From Chaunax sp. Z400 (Eukaryota; Chordata; Actinopteri; Lophiiformes; Chaunacidae), in assembly GCA_037577475.1 (NCBI GenBank), contig CM075194.1, positions 23,775,992 through 23,839,991 of the forward strand: a stretch of 64,000 nt of DNA, read 5' to 3'. Numbering within the stretch: position 1 is the first letter of the stretch; each line of letters starts with the position of its first letter. The notes beneath the pieces were generated by a model. The model worked only from the letters and a program-made list of their open reading frames with translations. It had not been told where the DNA came from and ran no database searches. The position numbers and the translations under genes were made by a program. Positions 28,701 through 43,859 of this stretch are shown piece after piece.

Positions 28701-31700
28701 TTACTTTGGGATAAGTATCCCTCTGCTAATGAAGATATTGCTGTCAACAGTGGGTGTTATTCAACTTTGACGCTGGATACTAACACAAATTTAAAGATAA
28801 GTTAAAACAACTCTACGCTATACATTCAGCAGATTCCCCCCCTTTCTACCAATTTGGAATGCATTTTCTGTACATGGTCTGCAGACATTGTCCATGCGTA
28901 GTAAGTCTCTTCCCTTTGGATACATACCAGCTCTTTTCACCTTTACCTTTTCTCTACTATGCTATCACCTTCACTTCCACCCTACAACATAGGTGCACAC
29001 ACCTTACGAGTCAGAGTCATAGGCAAAGTTTTAAAAAAAATTAAATGAACAGTCCGCATAGTCCGCAAAAGATTTCTTGAGCTTCACAGTAAAGCTCAGA
29101 GTTGCTGCTCAGCTACACACATCAGACAGAACTCTGCTGAAGTTGATTTCTTCTTGGTGGTGCAAATTCCTACATACAAGATCATGCATCTATTTCAGAC
29201 GAGGTGCACACTACCGCTTTATTGTAGAAACTACAGTGAAGATTTCAGCTTAAAAAAGATGCAAATAACATCATTCCAATCAGTCTGGGATCTTGGGGCC
29301 TCAAAAGACTTGGATTACACTGTATGAATGGAATGAATGGAGTCATTTACATTTGTTTTTGCTTCTTTCCTTTTTTTTTTTAATAAAAGAAGTCCCCGTC
29401 TTCTTCAGTTACTTAGGAGAATGCTGCAGCATTGTTTTGCTGTGAAGTTGCAGACATTTTTGAGGTCTAACAAACTTCACTTTTCCATCTGTATCTAGTG
29501 TACAAGTCTGAATGTCTGAATTTTCTTTTTTTTGATGAACTGTTCATTTACATTTGATCAAACAAGGCCAGGGTATCAAACCAAGAACCACTGTGACGCA
29601 GCATTACACTGTACACTGAGCTAGAACAGCCCAGGACAGGTATAGCAAATCCATGCTTCAATGAGACTCTTCTAAACAATGTGGTGTCACAACGCAGCCT
29701 CAGTCTTAGCAGCTTCACAGCTAAAATGACCAATATTCACCAGAATGCAATGCCTCTGTGTTAACTCCTCTCACTTGTGACATGCATCTTGCAGATTTTT
29801 TAGGATAATGGTAAAAAATTCATTTTATTCAACAAAACAAGTGAAATTTTCTGTGGCAGAAATCTCCTGTAGTGCTGGACAAAAGAGAAAGTCACCAAAT
29901 TGAACCTTAATCTTGTTTGAAAAGTTACGAGTCGACACACCATAATCCATCTTTGATGTAGAAAAAGATGCCCATGTGTTGAATGACATGAATCTGAAAC
30001 ACAACTAAAGCAGGCAGACACAAATCTGGCTGCAAAATGTCAAAGGATACTGATCTCATTATCACGCTGCGTCAGCATCTTCTTTAATTTGGCCATTTCT
30101 GCTGCACTGTCTTCAATTACTTCTTCACTTACCACTGCTGCTGGTGACTCTTGCTCATCACGGCACCCATTTCCTCTTTCTCCTTGCTTCTCCAAGACCA
30201 TGATCTACAAAAATTATAAAAGCAAGATTGAAATTATGGCTATATGGATTTATAAAATATTTTTACTGGATTGTGCACTAATTGCTGAGAACTGCATTAA
30301 AATAAATTATGGTTTTAACATGAAATGTAAAAATCCCACGACTTCTGAGAGATAATAATCTAATGCCATGACTGTAAACAAGCTGGAAAATTCATTGCGG
30401 TATGATCCTGGAAAGTCTCTTTTAAATGTCATGATTTTCCTAAACATTAATTTAATTCTTCATGTTTTCCCGTTTCCATATGACCACATGATCCTCCAGG
30501 TTCAGACAGGTGGGAAACATGTTAAAAGACAGGAGTTTTTCCCACATGGAGGTGATACAACAGAAGAGGAAGGTACAGAAGAGGGGTGAAGCTGGTCCCA
30601 GACGGTGTGGTAGACATATGTTATATGGAAGGACAGTGAAGGAGATAGTGGAGTGAGGTTCCCCAGAGTTTCTAAAATGATTTCCTCATATCATGCCACT
30701 CCTTGCAGAGTGACAACATACTGCACATATAGCGCTAAATCATTGAGGTTGTGCTACACATCCTATTTAACAGCACTGAAAAGATAGAGCTGCAGATATG
30801 CACTCTGGTGTTTGAACATCAACCAAGAAAACAAGCAGAGTTGAGCAAGAAATGAGGAAAAACAAGAAAGAAGAGAGAAAATGCGAACCAGATCCAAATT
30901 CCTCCAGAATGACTAGAGCGTGACCAGCGTGATGCTTACAGGAATGTAAACCCAACAGGAGATAGAGTGTGTAGATCATAACAAACTGAAGGAGACATAA
31001 ACAGACATCTGAGTGGGATCTGGAACTGCTTCTGGTGGCAGCTCCAAGTCGGAGTGCAGGAACAGTGTGGACACCACAGTGTTTTCCCTGAGCTCATTGA
31101 GCAGTAGTGAGTCACTGGCTGCTGTTTGAGAAATGTTTAGCTAAATCTGTAACCAATCTCACTTTCTCCAAATCAAACACATGAAGAAATAAAAAGGCCC
31201 AGTGTGCAGGATTTAGAGGCAGAACTATTAATAAATATGTTTTGATCGGTGAGTAATCACATGAAACTAAGACCTGTCGTATGTCAGTCACCTTAGAATG
31301 AGACTTTCTGCCATGTTTCTACAGTAGCCCAGACATGTCAAACCAAACACTGGGTCTAGTAGCCTTTTGCTTTTCACAAGTGGTGTTCAGTTGGTTGCAG
31401 TCTGCAAGCACACAGCTAGACCCCACTAAATCATACACACTGGCCTGTTAAACATAAACATTCATTGCAGCTTTTTCCACTGCTGTCTGCAGGAAAGCTG
31501 TCAGTGGATTGGGCATAGAGCCAAAAACAAAATGATATCCAGACTCCATTCAAATAAAAAATATACAGGAAATTGAACCAGGTCCTCCAGGTGGTTGCTT
31601 CAGAGCATCAGTACCTGAATAATAATGATAATAATATATAAAGAAACCCTTTAATGACAAATAAAAAAAATAGCCAAATATGTGGCACATTCAGTTTTTA

Positions 31701-34700
31701 CTATTCTGTCTGAACCCTATATGTTTTATAATAATGGGTACATGAAAATATGTTTACTGACCAATTTATACCATGACTGCCTTCATTATCCATTAGTCCT
31801 ATTTTATTATCGTTCAACTCTCTGAAATATCAGACAATAACAGTTTATTTCAGAGATGACATCTTGAAACTGGTTGCTTTCTTTGACCAACGGATGATTC
31901 TTGAGACTTTCTATTTAGAATGACAGAAAACAGCAATATGACAGCATACTGTCAGATTGAGAAAATGTCTTGCATACTGGCTTTATAGTTGACTTAAATG
32001 TTAAATTATTCTTGTTACTTGTGAATTACTGATGGTTTACTGACTTATTGATGAACTGAATAATCATTTCAGCACTGAAATACTGCTTTCACACATAAAC
32101 CTGAAATTGAGAGTTCAGACCATTTTGTTGTATGCCTTGGTTACACTTTAAGCTGTTGTGCAAATTCTTCAGAAGATCTGCTTTGAAAACATCCACATTA
32201 ACAACTGTACGTCACATTACACCTAAGCTCTAATTAGATGGCAAATAACTGGAAAACGCCAAGCATCTAGACTGAAGTCGGGCCGTTCTTAAAATTTCCA
32301 CTCATATCCTCTAGAATCAAGCATTCCAGATTGAATTTGGTTATATTTAGGTTTGAGGAAGATCAGGTTCAGCATTAACATTTTCTGTAAAAAAAGATGA
32401 TAAAATTCTACTTATGCAAAGTAATATTTACCACATATATTTAAAAAAGTAAGGCATATGCAAGAGAAGGAGTGATTTAGAGGAAGTGATTGGTCACTGC
32501 TGTGCTGACTGATAGAGGTAAATGTTAAAAGAAGAGTTTGGACTCATCATTGTCTGTCAGAAATCCACGTTCACCAATAAAACTCAGAGTTCAAACTTTA
32601 ATTTTAGTGACGCAGCATAGCAACCTGAATTGAAATATATCTTCTGCTGGTAGATTAGCATGGTGATGGCATGTGGATTTTGTCATAGAGAGGAGAAGGA
32701 AAAACAAACCAAAGGAAATGACAGGAATAAAAGACGGAGACAGAGGGTTATACAAGGAGTGAGAGATGGATACATCACCTTCAGCAGGGAGAAACAGTAC
32801 TGGATTTTTCTCATGTCTGGTCCCAATGACAGAGTCATCTGTGGGTCAGGGTCATCCAGAAAGGCCTCGACTAACTCTTTCAACCTAATTACAGACACAC
32901 ACACACAAAAACCTTTTAATAACCTACAAAAGCTGTGTTACAATCTCTCCATCACACTTAACACAGGCTCAACCGGCACTCAAACAGTTAAGATCTGTAT
33001 TTAACGAGTGCTTCTAATGTTTAAAATGTGGGTCTGGTCAAACAAAAGTATTTACTTAAATGTGTGTTCCAGCTCCACTGGGCCAAACTATTGATAAACT
33101 ACCAATGGAAGCTCATCCAAACATTGGCTCTTCAAGATCTGGAGCGGGACACTGGAAAAGACCAGACCAATCCAGAGCAGGCACAACAACACAGTTTTTA
33201 TTTCCTACTGTAACGTGTTCAGCACAGAAACATGCTCGGTTTACTTGATGAATGGGCTTAAATCTAAAACGCATCAGGACCCGGCGAGACATTAGTGGTT
33301 TTGTGATACTAGGTTTATTCTGGAAAAAGCCCTTCAATGCAATGTACAATATTTTGGAGGAGAAAACACATCAACGTTAAAATGCCTGAATTAATGACTT
33401 CCAAACAGTTTTATAGGTGTAAGGTGATGTGCTATGCAGCAAATGAATCACTGTATTTAGAAAAACAACAATAGCTTAAACGTGTGTAAGGATGGATTGA
33501 TCCTGAATCTCACAGAGCACTGAAGACAGCCTTCTGGAACGGCAGAACTCTGCATGCCTCAGGATATATGTGCATTTGGAAATGTGACGACAAATAAGCC
33601 ACATTATTGGCAATCACTCAGCCCTGGGGATGAGTGAAGGCATAAACCACGGAGGAAACAGCAACAAAAAGTCAGCATGTCCACTGAATGTGGTGACATC
33701 AGACACCATTAAAGGTGAATTCAACCACAAACAGGGGGAAATCGAGGATAATCACCCGTGTAGGGAGGAAATAATAAAAAGTTGGACTGAGGGAGGCTAA
33801 GGAGCAGTAAATACTGTACATCAACACTGGATGATGATGATGATGATGTTGAGAACAGAAATGAGGACGTCCTGGCTGCATCACAGTTCTCCATTAGATT
33901 TGATTAAGCTTCAGTGAGGATTCAACTCAGAACTGATATCCAACAGAATAAGTTATGGTGGCACTTGAGACTTCAGACACTTATAAACCATGAAACGTAT
34001 TTGCTCAGCAATTCCTGGAGTTTAGTATTACAAATAAAAATTCCAGAAAGGTTTTTTAAAAAAAGAAAAAAAAGAAATTGCTCTCTTCCCTGAGCTATAA
34101 ACATGCCAGCAGGCTGACAGGGCCAACTTAGCACAACACACGTCTGCACTGTCCTGAGATGACTGGTTCACCAAGGTTACATCATTATGATGATGCACAC
34201 ATACATATTGTACAATCCATGATATTACCTTTAAGGGAGGCACTATATTGGATATATATATATCACAGAAGTGATCCATATGGGACATGCAAGCACACGC
34301 CATCCTTCTATTCGTCCATAGTGTCCTGAAAGGACGAGTGGCTGAATGGCCACCGACTCAGGCTCGGGCCTCTTGGCCTGGCTTCCCTACAGTTGCTGGC
34401 CTGGCGTCTTTTGATCAGTGCACCCTCACGGACCAAAGGAATTTAAATCATTGAAAAATGAAAACATATTCAGACATTACGTTTCAGGGAGTCCCTACTT
34501 TTTTACCACGGCAAAACATCTGAATGAAGTATACTCTGGTGCACATGGTCTCTGTAAAATACACTGAATGACTGAATTGTGGAGAACCTAATGGATCTAA
34601 TGATGTAGAGAAGGTCCATATTGAAAAAAGTTTTAAACTTGAATACTGTTTTTATTCGAACTGCCAAGCTCTAAACAAGGTATTTTAATGCCTGGTTTTC

Positions 34701-37700
34701 CTGATGGTTCTCTTTCCAGGCTGCTTTCGCTTTATTTAGGTTTATTTAGCCAATGCCAATGACATGCCTCTAGGACATTCTGATTCAACAAAGGACTTAA
34801 TGTGAATTTGTTGCATCTCCTCATCCCGTGATGACATCACAGGCCAAAATCCCATTGTTCAGGGACTGAGTGGATTTAAGGGAAAAGGAGTTGACATACT
34901 TTTGAATTTCCTCCGCATTGAGCTGGTCATCTCTCTGTTCTCCCGTCACCATGGCCAGCTCTTCCTTCAGAGACTGGATTTCCCTCTTCAAATGTGCTAT
35001 TACCTGAAATACACACACACACACAAAAAAATCAGGATTAGAGCTATATGTCCACATACTTAAACACATACACACCGACAGAACAAAGAAAGGCACACAT
35101 AGACAAAGCTTCATAAATAAGTAAAAAATACAAAAACTATTAGAGCAGTCTATTACTGTATATTACTATAAACGTTGTTACAGGACCAGGACACTGATTT
35201 TATGAACTGCCACAAGCATCTCTCCACTGATTGATGTTTGGTATTGCATTCTCTACCTGCTGAGCACAGGTCAGCCCGAGAGCACCACATTCATTAGACA
35301 GAGCACATAACAAAAAGCTATTCAGGGCATGAAAGGAGAACCCACCAAAACCAAATGTGTTCAGGCCCTGGCCTCAATTACATACAGGTACACCCTTTAA
35401 TCACTGGAATGTGATGTGTGTATCTCTCCTTGCCAAGAGAGGTCCGTCTAAAAACATCTAGCTACCTAGCATCTACAGGAATATTAAGTTCAGATCATAG
35501 ATGAAGTCTTATTACATGTATGGAGGATCAGCTGCAAAGAATTGAATCTCATAATAGTAATGGCTCTTCTGTTGGAGCAGAAGCTGTTTAAAGTGTGCTT
35601 TTGGCTTTGCTATGTGCTTTAATCCATTAATAATGAGATGTGTACAATTTGGACTGAGTGAATAATCACTTGTACATCGGTATGACTTACACTACTAAAA
35701 CAAAAGCTGCATTGTTGGATGTTATTGAAAAATGTTGGGAAATGTATTGCAGATGAATTGAAGAGAACTATGATTTGTTGATGGTAATGCCACCATGTCT
35801 TAAGGCAGGCACACAGTTTTCTATATTGTCAGTGCCTTTCATATTTAAGTCATTGTTCTTCATGCACAGACCTCTTAAGTGGGATTACATCCTAAACCCC
35901 CTGGTGCACAGCAAGAGGAGTGAGGTTAGAGAGGTTAGAGGCGAGCCCACTTTTCATGAGCCCTTATTTTGATGCTGAGCAGCTACAAGCAGTTTGCTAT
36001 AACTTAAGTTGCTATGACTAAATGTGAGGGGGGGCCCACATAGATAACGGACGAGGGAGAAGGACTGACTAAACTGATAAAACCTTCAGCTTCAGAGAAG
36101 AAGCCTTTCTGCTTTAAATCGAAACAGAGCTGCAACTACAATTTGAGGGTGAATTAGTGGATAGTGTAGTTATTGAAAGAAAGCCAGGCCAATTGTAACA
36201 GAAATTCTGCATGAATCACACTAGAAAACTAAACCACCAAAAAAAAAAAAACAACAAGTGACAAATGTTCTTTTTCTCATATGACACACCTCTTCAGTAT
36301 AAACCCCACTGAACACGATTCACCACTGAATTTGACTACATCACAATATACTAAGCAGACTGAATGGCTGGAACTGTCGCAGCTGCAAAGAACAAATACA
36401 CAGAATGTGTCAAATGTGTGCCAGAGTCACGCAGTGACGCTCCTGACACAAAATGAAAACTAAATCAAGGTCAAAGGTCAGACTGAGGCAGCAAACCAGA
36501 GGACTTCAACATGTGGCAAACACATCTATTAACTGGAAAGTCCACTCAGACAGCAGTCACAGTAATCTCAAGATGGTCTGGAGAAGAAACAGACCTGCGG
36601 TGAGGTTTGGGTTTGGTGCCACCGAGCTCAAACACAATTCCATCCCTAATCCACCCCATATCATATTTTCAAACACTGACCATCATAGCTGAACACCTCT
36701 CACCAGAGCCACTCCCTGTGTCTCTTTTTTGGAGCCCATGGTCTGATGTAATTCTCCCAGCTGTGTTCTGACCGCCAGATGTTGGTCAGCAGAAACGTGT
36801 AGTCTATTTCAGAACGCCACGCCCACACTGGTGCCACAGCACCGTGGCAGGCTTCCATACACTCTGAATAAAAACCAGCTCATGTGACTGATGATGCTAG
36901 CATATCCCACTGACACCCATGTGAGTGCAACAATGCAAAACGGAGAAGATTGGTACGATGGAAAAAGCAACACAAACTATATGTCTGTGTACTGACAAAA
37001 TGTTCCTCTATTTACGTTTGAAACATGACACAAACTTATACAAACAGTCCTAACTTCAAATTATACATCATGGATGCATCCTGTGCAGCGACCCACCCAC
37101 AGCAAAATGTTGGCACTGCAGTATAACCACAGGTTACACTTTAAATGCATATGTATTATGTAGTATATGCCACTCACAAGCGTGCAGCTATTACGGGGCC
37201 TCTTTTAATGAGCGAAGAGGAGTCAAAGTTTCCCATACACCTAAACAGTGGCATGGTCTTTTATCCCCCACAACAAACTGATAACACATGGGCTGTGTTC
37301 CATGTGTGGCAACTTTTAGCTGTTTTAGACTAAGACAGGGAGCACTGCACCACACCACAACACTTATAAACGCCCTTATTTCCTAGCCCAGGCCAGCCAC
37401 TTAGACGAGACGGATGAGGGACTCGGGGAGAGCAACCACCGCAGGAATTTTCACACCCGCTTCCCAAACATGTCTCGCTGGTGGGCTTTAAGCAGGCCCC
37501 TGTTTGACTCACAGGAGACAGGTAAGCACTAGTCAAAGCTGTCTTCTCAAGCAAGGGAGAGTCCAAGTTCAGCAGGGTCAGACTGAACTGAGTCTAAGCA
37601 CTACTACACCATTCTCAAGTTTCTCTTGGGTACACACTTAAAATAAACGCTACACTGAAGTGGTGGAAGCATCTTGGAAGATCAAATAACTGTTGATGAC

Positions 37701-40700
37701 ATCCTCTGACGGCACACCAGGATCAAACTGGTCTACATGATGGATTAAGATTGACCAACAGAGGAACCAACAAAGCCAACGTCAGTTGGTATGGTCACTG
37801 TAGCTGACTCCATTATGATCAAAGGTCACTTTCAACAGCACATTCTTTCCTGGTCTATGAGAGACTTGTTAAATGCTTTATTTGGTCTGGGTGGATTCCT
37901 GCTGTTCAGGCTTTGAAGAAGTGCATTTGTTAGCCTGTCAGCTACAGCATAGGACAATTAAATCTGTGTGCAGTCTGAATAATGTACTGAACGCTGACTG
38001 CAGTATTGCAAAAGTCAAATTCTAAGTCAAGTTTTAAATGAATTACCACAGCTGGCATGCCCAGTAGACAGTGTGCCTTCAGATGGGGCAGGCCAAAAAA
38101 AAAAAAAAAATGGGAGTCTGAATGTCACCCCCAACCACAATAAATGACATCATTCTAATCTGCAAACTGCACTGCTGTCTTTACTTTTCTTCTCAGTAAA
38201 CCAGGGAGAAAGACAGACAGAGAGACAGGGAGACGGATGCAAAATGAGAAACACACCAAAAAGTCATAACCAGAGACATGAAGTTTGCCCATGGAGTTTG
38301 GGTTTGACTGGAGCTGTAACTGTGCCGGACCCAAGTGGGAGCAGCCAGACACTGTCACAATTACTGGGCTGGCCACAGACTCTCTTAAAAATACCTCTCC
38401 AGGGTTTGCAAATGGCCAGCCAAGTCTCAGCAGCGGTAATACAGTAGCAGTTGATCCTGAGGCAAGGCATGGTAGGAGGCGAGGAAGCGGATATAACTGT
38501 GATGACTTACAATTGTGTATCCCCAGAGGTGTCTTTACAACAACCACCAGGTCTGCTGCTTGGAACATGACTTGAAGGTGTGACAGAAGATGTGAGAGAA
38601 AGTAAGGGAGAAAAAAACATTGTCATGGGCTAACCTGGCTATACTGCTCAGCTAATCTCCCATGTGATTTTTCTATTACTCATTAAATGGTATAATGTAT
38701 AATAATATGCAGCAAAACTCAGACATGGAAGAATTTGTAAGGTCAGTGTAAAAATACTGATTGAGAGATCTCTGTAACCACATACTAAACATACATATAC
38801 ATACTGTTCGTTGCAACTACGGCCTCTTCGCTAACCTACTATTATAAGAATGAATTCATATTATTGAAGATAAACAGACTGCCCCCCTCTCATTTTAAAA
38901 ATGTTAAACAATGTCTGGAAAGGAAATGCTCCATGGCTCTGTGCATGCCTCTGCTTCCTTGCATGAATGTGTGTAAAGACATATATTTACACACCAGTCT
39001 CCCATGGAATGCTCTCTCAAGAGGCTGTAAAGTACTGCAAGGAGATCAAATAAATGCTATGACAGAATTAGAGGCATAAGACAGAGAGGGAATGAAAACA
39101 AGACCCATGAGCAATTTTTAAAAAAACAAAATAAACAAGACAGACAGGCATCTACATGTTGAATGTGGAAACCTGTTTCTTTCAGAATGATTGATACTTG
39201 ACCCTTGAAGATTGCATCTGAAGCAACTGGACTTCTGTTCAGACTTTTCTCCTCTCATCCAAGATGCTTCTTCAGTTCTGACTGACAGGTGGGGAGTTTT
39301 AGATATTCAAACTCTTCTGAGGTCGCTAACACATTTGAGTCAGCTGTAAACGTGTGACCTTAAAGACTGTCAACGAGTTAGCGACCTGAGTAGAGTTTAA
39401 ATCTGAAATCTGAAACTCCCCACCAGTCAGTCAGAACTGAAGAAGCCTCTTGGATGAGAGGTGAAATGTCGTCAAACACTAAACAGAAGTCCACTTGCTT
39501 CAGATTCAACCTTCAAGGATTACCATGACCTGGATGCATGAGAATCTACACCACCAAAGCACACGATGAGTTAACTTGGACTGTCAGTAAACCTCATTCC
39601 ATGATCAATTTAAGCAGTTATGAAGGTCTGGCCATGGTGGAATAGCACACTGTCATTTGTGTGGCTAAATGGTAATAGTGGAAAGCTGTGAGTGTCTGGA
39701 TGTCTCACCAGGGCAGGCTCCAGTTCTTCATTCAATATTGCCTCGTTCTTGATGAGAGCCACGCGCTGGGCAAAGCGGCATGTAGAGATGGACTCCTATA
39801 GAAAACAGTTTCAAAAAGATCTTTTAATGTTTGTTGTTCTCACTGAGGAAATACTTTTTAAATCCTAATTACTATTTTATGAACCCCCTAAGTGTTGCAT
39901 GCCTCAGAAATGTAAGAAAATTGATTTTGCTTTGTTTAAAAAACTTTTACTCCTGACAGAGCAACCCTATAACAAGGGGTGCACATAACTGGTGCGCAGG
40001 TGCACACGCTTTTGTGTACCACCATTGTGTACACCGTGTCTGTGTCTAGCAACAGAGAGTTTAATTAAGATGTGAATCAAACGGCACAGGACAAAGTGAA
40101 GGGGCTTCTGCAACTCTTCCATGCTTGTGGTTTATGAGATGAGTGGAAGATGAAGTTGGTATCATTGGTAAAATGTTTGAGAACCTAAAACATATCTTTT
40201 TCATGCAGTGCAAAAGATGAGCACCAAGATCTTCAGGTGCTCATTTGAGAACCAGACCAAACATTTTATGTTCACCCCTGCCTATAACATTATTTCACTC
40301 CAAAGCATTGTGTCTGTCTGAATATGGCTTTAGGCAGACCATCCTTACATCAAGGTTCCTCTTGTCAACTGCCATGGTAGCAATCATTGTAGTCATGCAG
40401 TTGCCCCCAAGGCTGTCCCTCAGAACAGAGGTCAACATGGAGTTCCTATAAGGAATATGGGAGCGGTTCTTCTCTGACAAAGCAATGATGACCTGGAAAG
40501 GAGAGCAGAGAAAAGGTCTCACATGCAAATGTAGAGAGCAAGCTGCGCCTGATTATACTGTAGCACAACGTCTTTCCAATGGTGGGACTTTAAGGTAACT
40601 GTAAGTTACTGTAAGGCAGAAGCAGCAAGGTGGCCATTAATAAAAGTGAAATATGATGAATTTATAGACTGAAGAAACGAAAGAACATAAAATGATAAAT

Positions 40701-43700
40701 TTGATGCATGTATGAATGAATGAATGAATGAATGAATGAATGTTTTCTCATGGTCGAAAGCATTAAGCTTGCTGTGCTCATACACTGTAAATGAAGCAAA
40801 CAAACAAATAAAATGATCATGTCAAAATGTATTTCATTATTTATGAGAAATTTGTTTTGAAATACTATTAATATTAAATATTATAGAATATTATATAACA
40901 TATATAATATTAAATATCAAATTGTACAGTCTACTATTATAAATAAAAATACATGATTCAGAATTGGCTACCTGCTCCAGGTAGTGGAGAGAGAGGTTGA
41001 TGTACTTGGCCTCGGTGAGCAGCTGCCCATTCAGGCCCGTCTTGCTAACTCTCTCCGAACCAGCCAGGTCCACCAGGTGGAGCTTGGAGCGCCGCAGGGT
41101 GGCAGAGCCCGGCTCACGCATGCATAAGTGCACGGTGAAAATACAGTGGGAACGTGTGGATGCCTGGTTCATAGGAGTCTGAGGAAGAGAGCAGAAGGAA
41201 GAGAAGAGTAGTGAAAACTTGAAAACTCTTTTAGATCTCTGGGAGAGTCATTTGATTCCTCTATAACTGGTAGACACGGTGGAGGGAAAAAAAATCCATC
41301 TGTGGCGCTTTCTATATCCAAACAACAAAAAACACATTTCCTTTGATTCTTATTTTGTCTTGCTCCCGCTGGTTTGCAGGATCAAAGCTGCACCATGTGT
41401 AACCGATGAGCAGTAAACATGTTGGCGGCTTTACAAACGCTGATGTCGAGTTTCAGATGGTCACTGGAACAGGAGAAGACAAGTTGACACCAAGAAGAGA
41501 CAGAAACAGAGCATGAGTCACTCTGCAAGAACAAGCTTTATTAACGAGAATAAACAGAGCAAATGGCTGACATAGTGCTGATCGTACACTTATTTTTGTT
41601 TTGTTTGTTTGTTGCCTTATGGGCAGCTTGTACACATGGTTTTGTTATCATAACAGAAGGGGTTATAATCAGTGATCTAGACTTGTGATCCCAGAAGACA
41701 TTCTTTTCCATGTATGGAATGGCCGTCGATCTAAGATATGGGTACGTGTCTGCTTGAAAACATCATCATCAACATTCCAGGTCACTGAGGTGCTCTGACC
41801 TTGACTTGTTGTAGGCGTAAATGTGCCAACACCTACCTGTTAAGGTCATGACAGTTAATGACATATCTTTCACTATCTTAAGCCAGCGTTAGTATTTTCT
41901 TTCCTCAACCCAAATTCCCTTCACTCTGCACACGGCCATGTTTGCTCCTTGGGGTATCCCTCAAAGTAATATAAAGCAGGCCTTAGATGTTGGCAAGGGA
42001 TCACATACCTATCAGGACTGGATGCAGGGTGAAAGGTAAGGATAGAGTGTCCACGTTGAAGAATTAATTTTCCAGTCTCCTCACTGACAAATATTTTCCA
42101 CACCAACTGACATCTAACAGGTCAAACCTTGAAAAGACTGTGATGTTTGTCAAATTCCAGGCCACCAACACTCCAATTCAGCACCACTGTTAGGAAACCT
42201 CCTGCTGTTCTAATGGTTCTAATGTTTAGTTTACAGGCATCCATTCAACTTTATCATTTTGGGTGGTGCTGTAGTAGCTTGTAGTGCTGTCAAACTGTAT
42301 TCTGTTATGCTGACAGGTGTCTGTGTCTGTCTTGTCCACCCTATTTATATCAGTACAGGTTATGGAAAAATAGAAACACCTGTCGGTATAACAGTAGCTC
42401 ATTATGACCTGTTCAATGAATCTTCATGGAGGGAGAAGTCATTGCAGGACTCTTGTTTTAGACTGCAGTAGTTTTGGCTATAGGTGGGGAATATACACAG
42501 TCAATGACTGTTAATGGATGTACAATAATGAAAATCGATAACTCAGATCAGATAGTTGAATAATGATTATGTATTCAAATACACTGACAGCTGCGTGTTA
42601 TTGTTGTGTCATTTATCAGAGCATGACCTGAGAGACAGTTTGGATAAGTTCATTTAAGAGAGCTCATTAATACACTGTCTATATTTAAAGGCTTTCAAAC
42701 ACTGTTTTTATATCTTAGTTACTAAAGCAGCCATCTGGTGCTACAAACACGTAGAAAGTGTTGATTCAAAAGCTCAGGAAGGAGTTAGGATGTAAAAACG
42801 TCCAGGCCATGACTCCCCACGAGTGACAAGAAGTGAAAAGGGGATGCAGAAGAAAGAACATATGGGAGGAAATGTTTCCTGTTGAGGTTGAAGCAAGGGT
42901 GAGGAGTTGAGAGGGTGTTTTTTTTAATTTCCTGTCTGGCAAAAGTGTAGAGAGGATTACCAAGTCTCAAAATGGGTGAGCTCACTGCCTGCTGAGTTTG
43001 GAGTTAATGTGTTATCTTTCATTCACAAAGAAGTACTGTTATCTCTAGTGGAGTCTGTGGGGAGCAAAGACTTCTGGGATGATTCTTGCAGCCACAGATT
43101 GTTGATGGTGCTTTGTTTGCTTGTGACCAAGACAAACCTTCTTGTGAAGAAATTCCAGAGAGGACAGGTTCACAATGGTCTCTGTGTGGGAGGACTGAAC
43201 CAGAGGCCAGAGACTATTGGACTGAACCAATGTTCTAACGTAACATCCAAGAATGTGTTTCCACTGAAATGTACCCAAGGAATAACCACGGTGGACACTA
43301 GGGACTGCAGAAAGCTGAACAAACTTTGAAATACTCCAAATACTACTAAATTAAAAGCAACCCTCTTATTAAAAGCTGATTATCCAGTTCATTATTAATG
43401 TCTTCTATTTACTTATCTGCTTCTATTTACTATTTTCTATTTACCTCTATTTACTATCTTTACTTCTGCTTTTGTTGGTTTGTGATAACTAGTAAAATAG
43501 AATTTGACATGCAAAAAGGGTCGGCATAATAAGCTGTAGCTTCAGCCAACACCTTTTCGGCCCAAAACAAAAAATTACATACTGTACATATAATGTTTGT
43601 GTGCACGTATGTGGGTTTGTAAGTGGATATACAGGTGTGTGTATGAGAGTGGAATTATGACTGAAATAAAATAAATTGAATTGAATTGAATTGAACAAGG

Positions 43701-43792
43701 TGAAATCAGCTCTTTGCTCCACACCTCGTGTTGCAAAGCAAAAGCTGACCCACTACATGTCTCATCATCCTGGGGAGCCTGGGTGTTATGTG

Positions 43793-43859
<67 letters not shown>

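Larger units (their letters stand above)
20349..30050 (-). other. kif6 intron 12
   Basis: Intron of about 9.7 kb. It contains a partial copy of the fold-back family seen at 370-1155 (29180-29560) and a MITE-like dispersed repeat (26835-27300). The rest, including 21.2-26.8 kb and 27.3-29.1 kb, is AT-rich sequence in which I see no gene, RNA or clear repeat. Confidence 0.7.

Noticed and set aside
34339..34349. tRNA-type A-box match (TGGCTGAATGG) in intron 10
   Set aside because: No B-box at a suitable distance and no cloverleaf could be drawn, so neither a tRNA nor a tRNA-derived SINE is supported.
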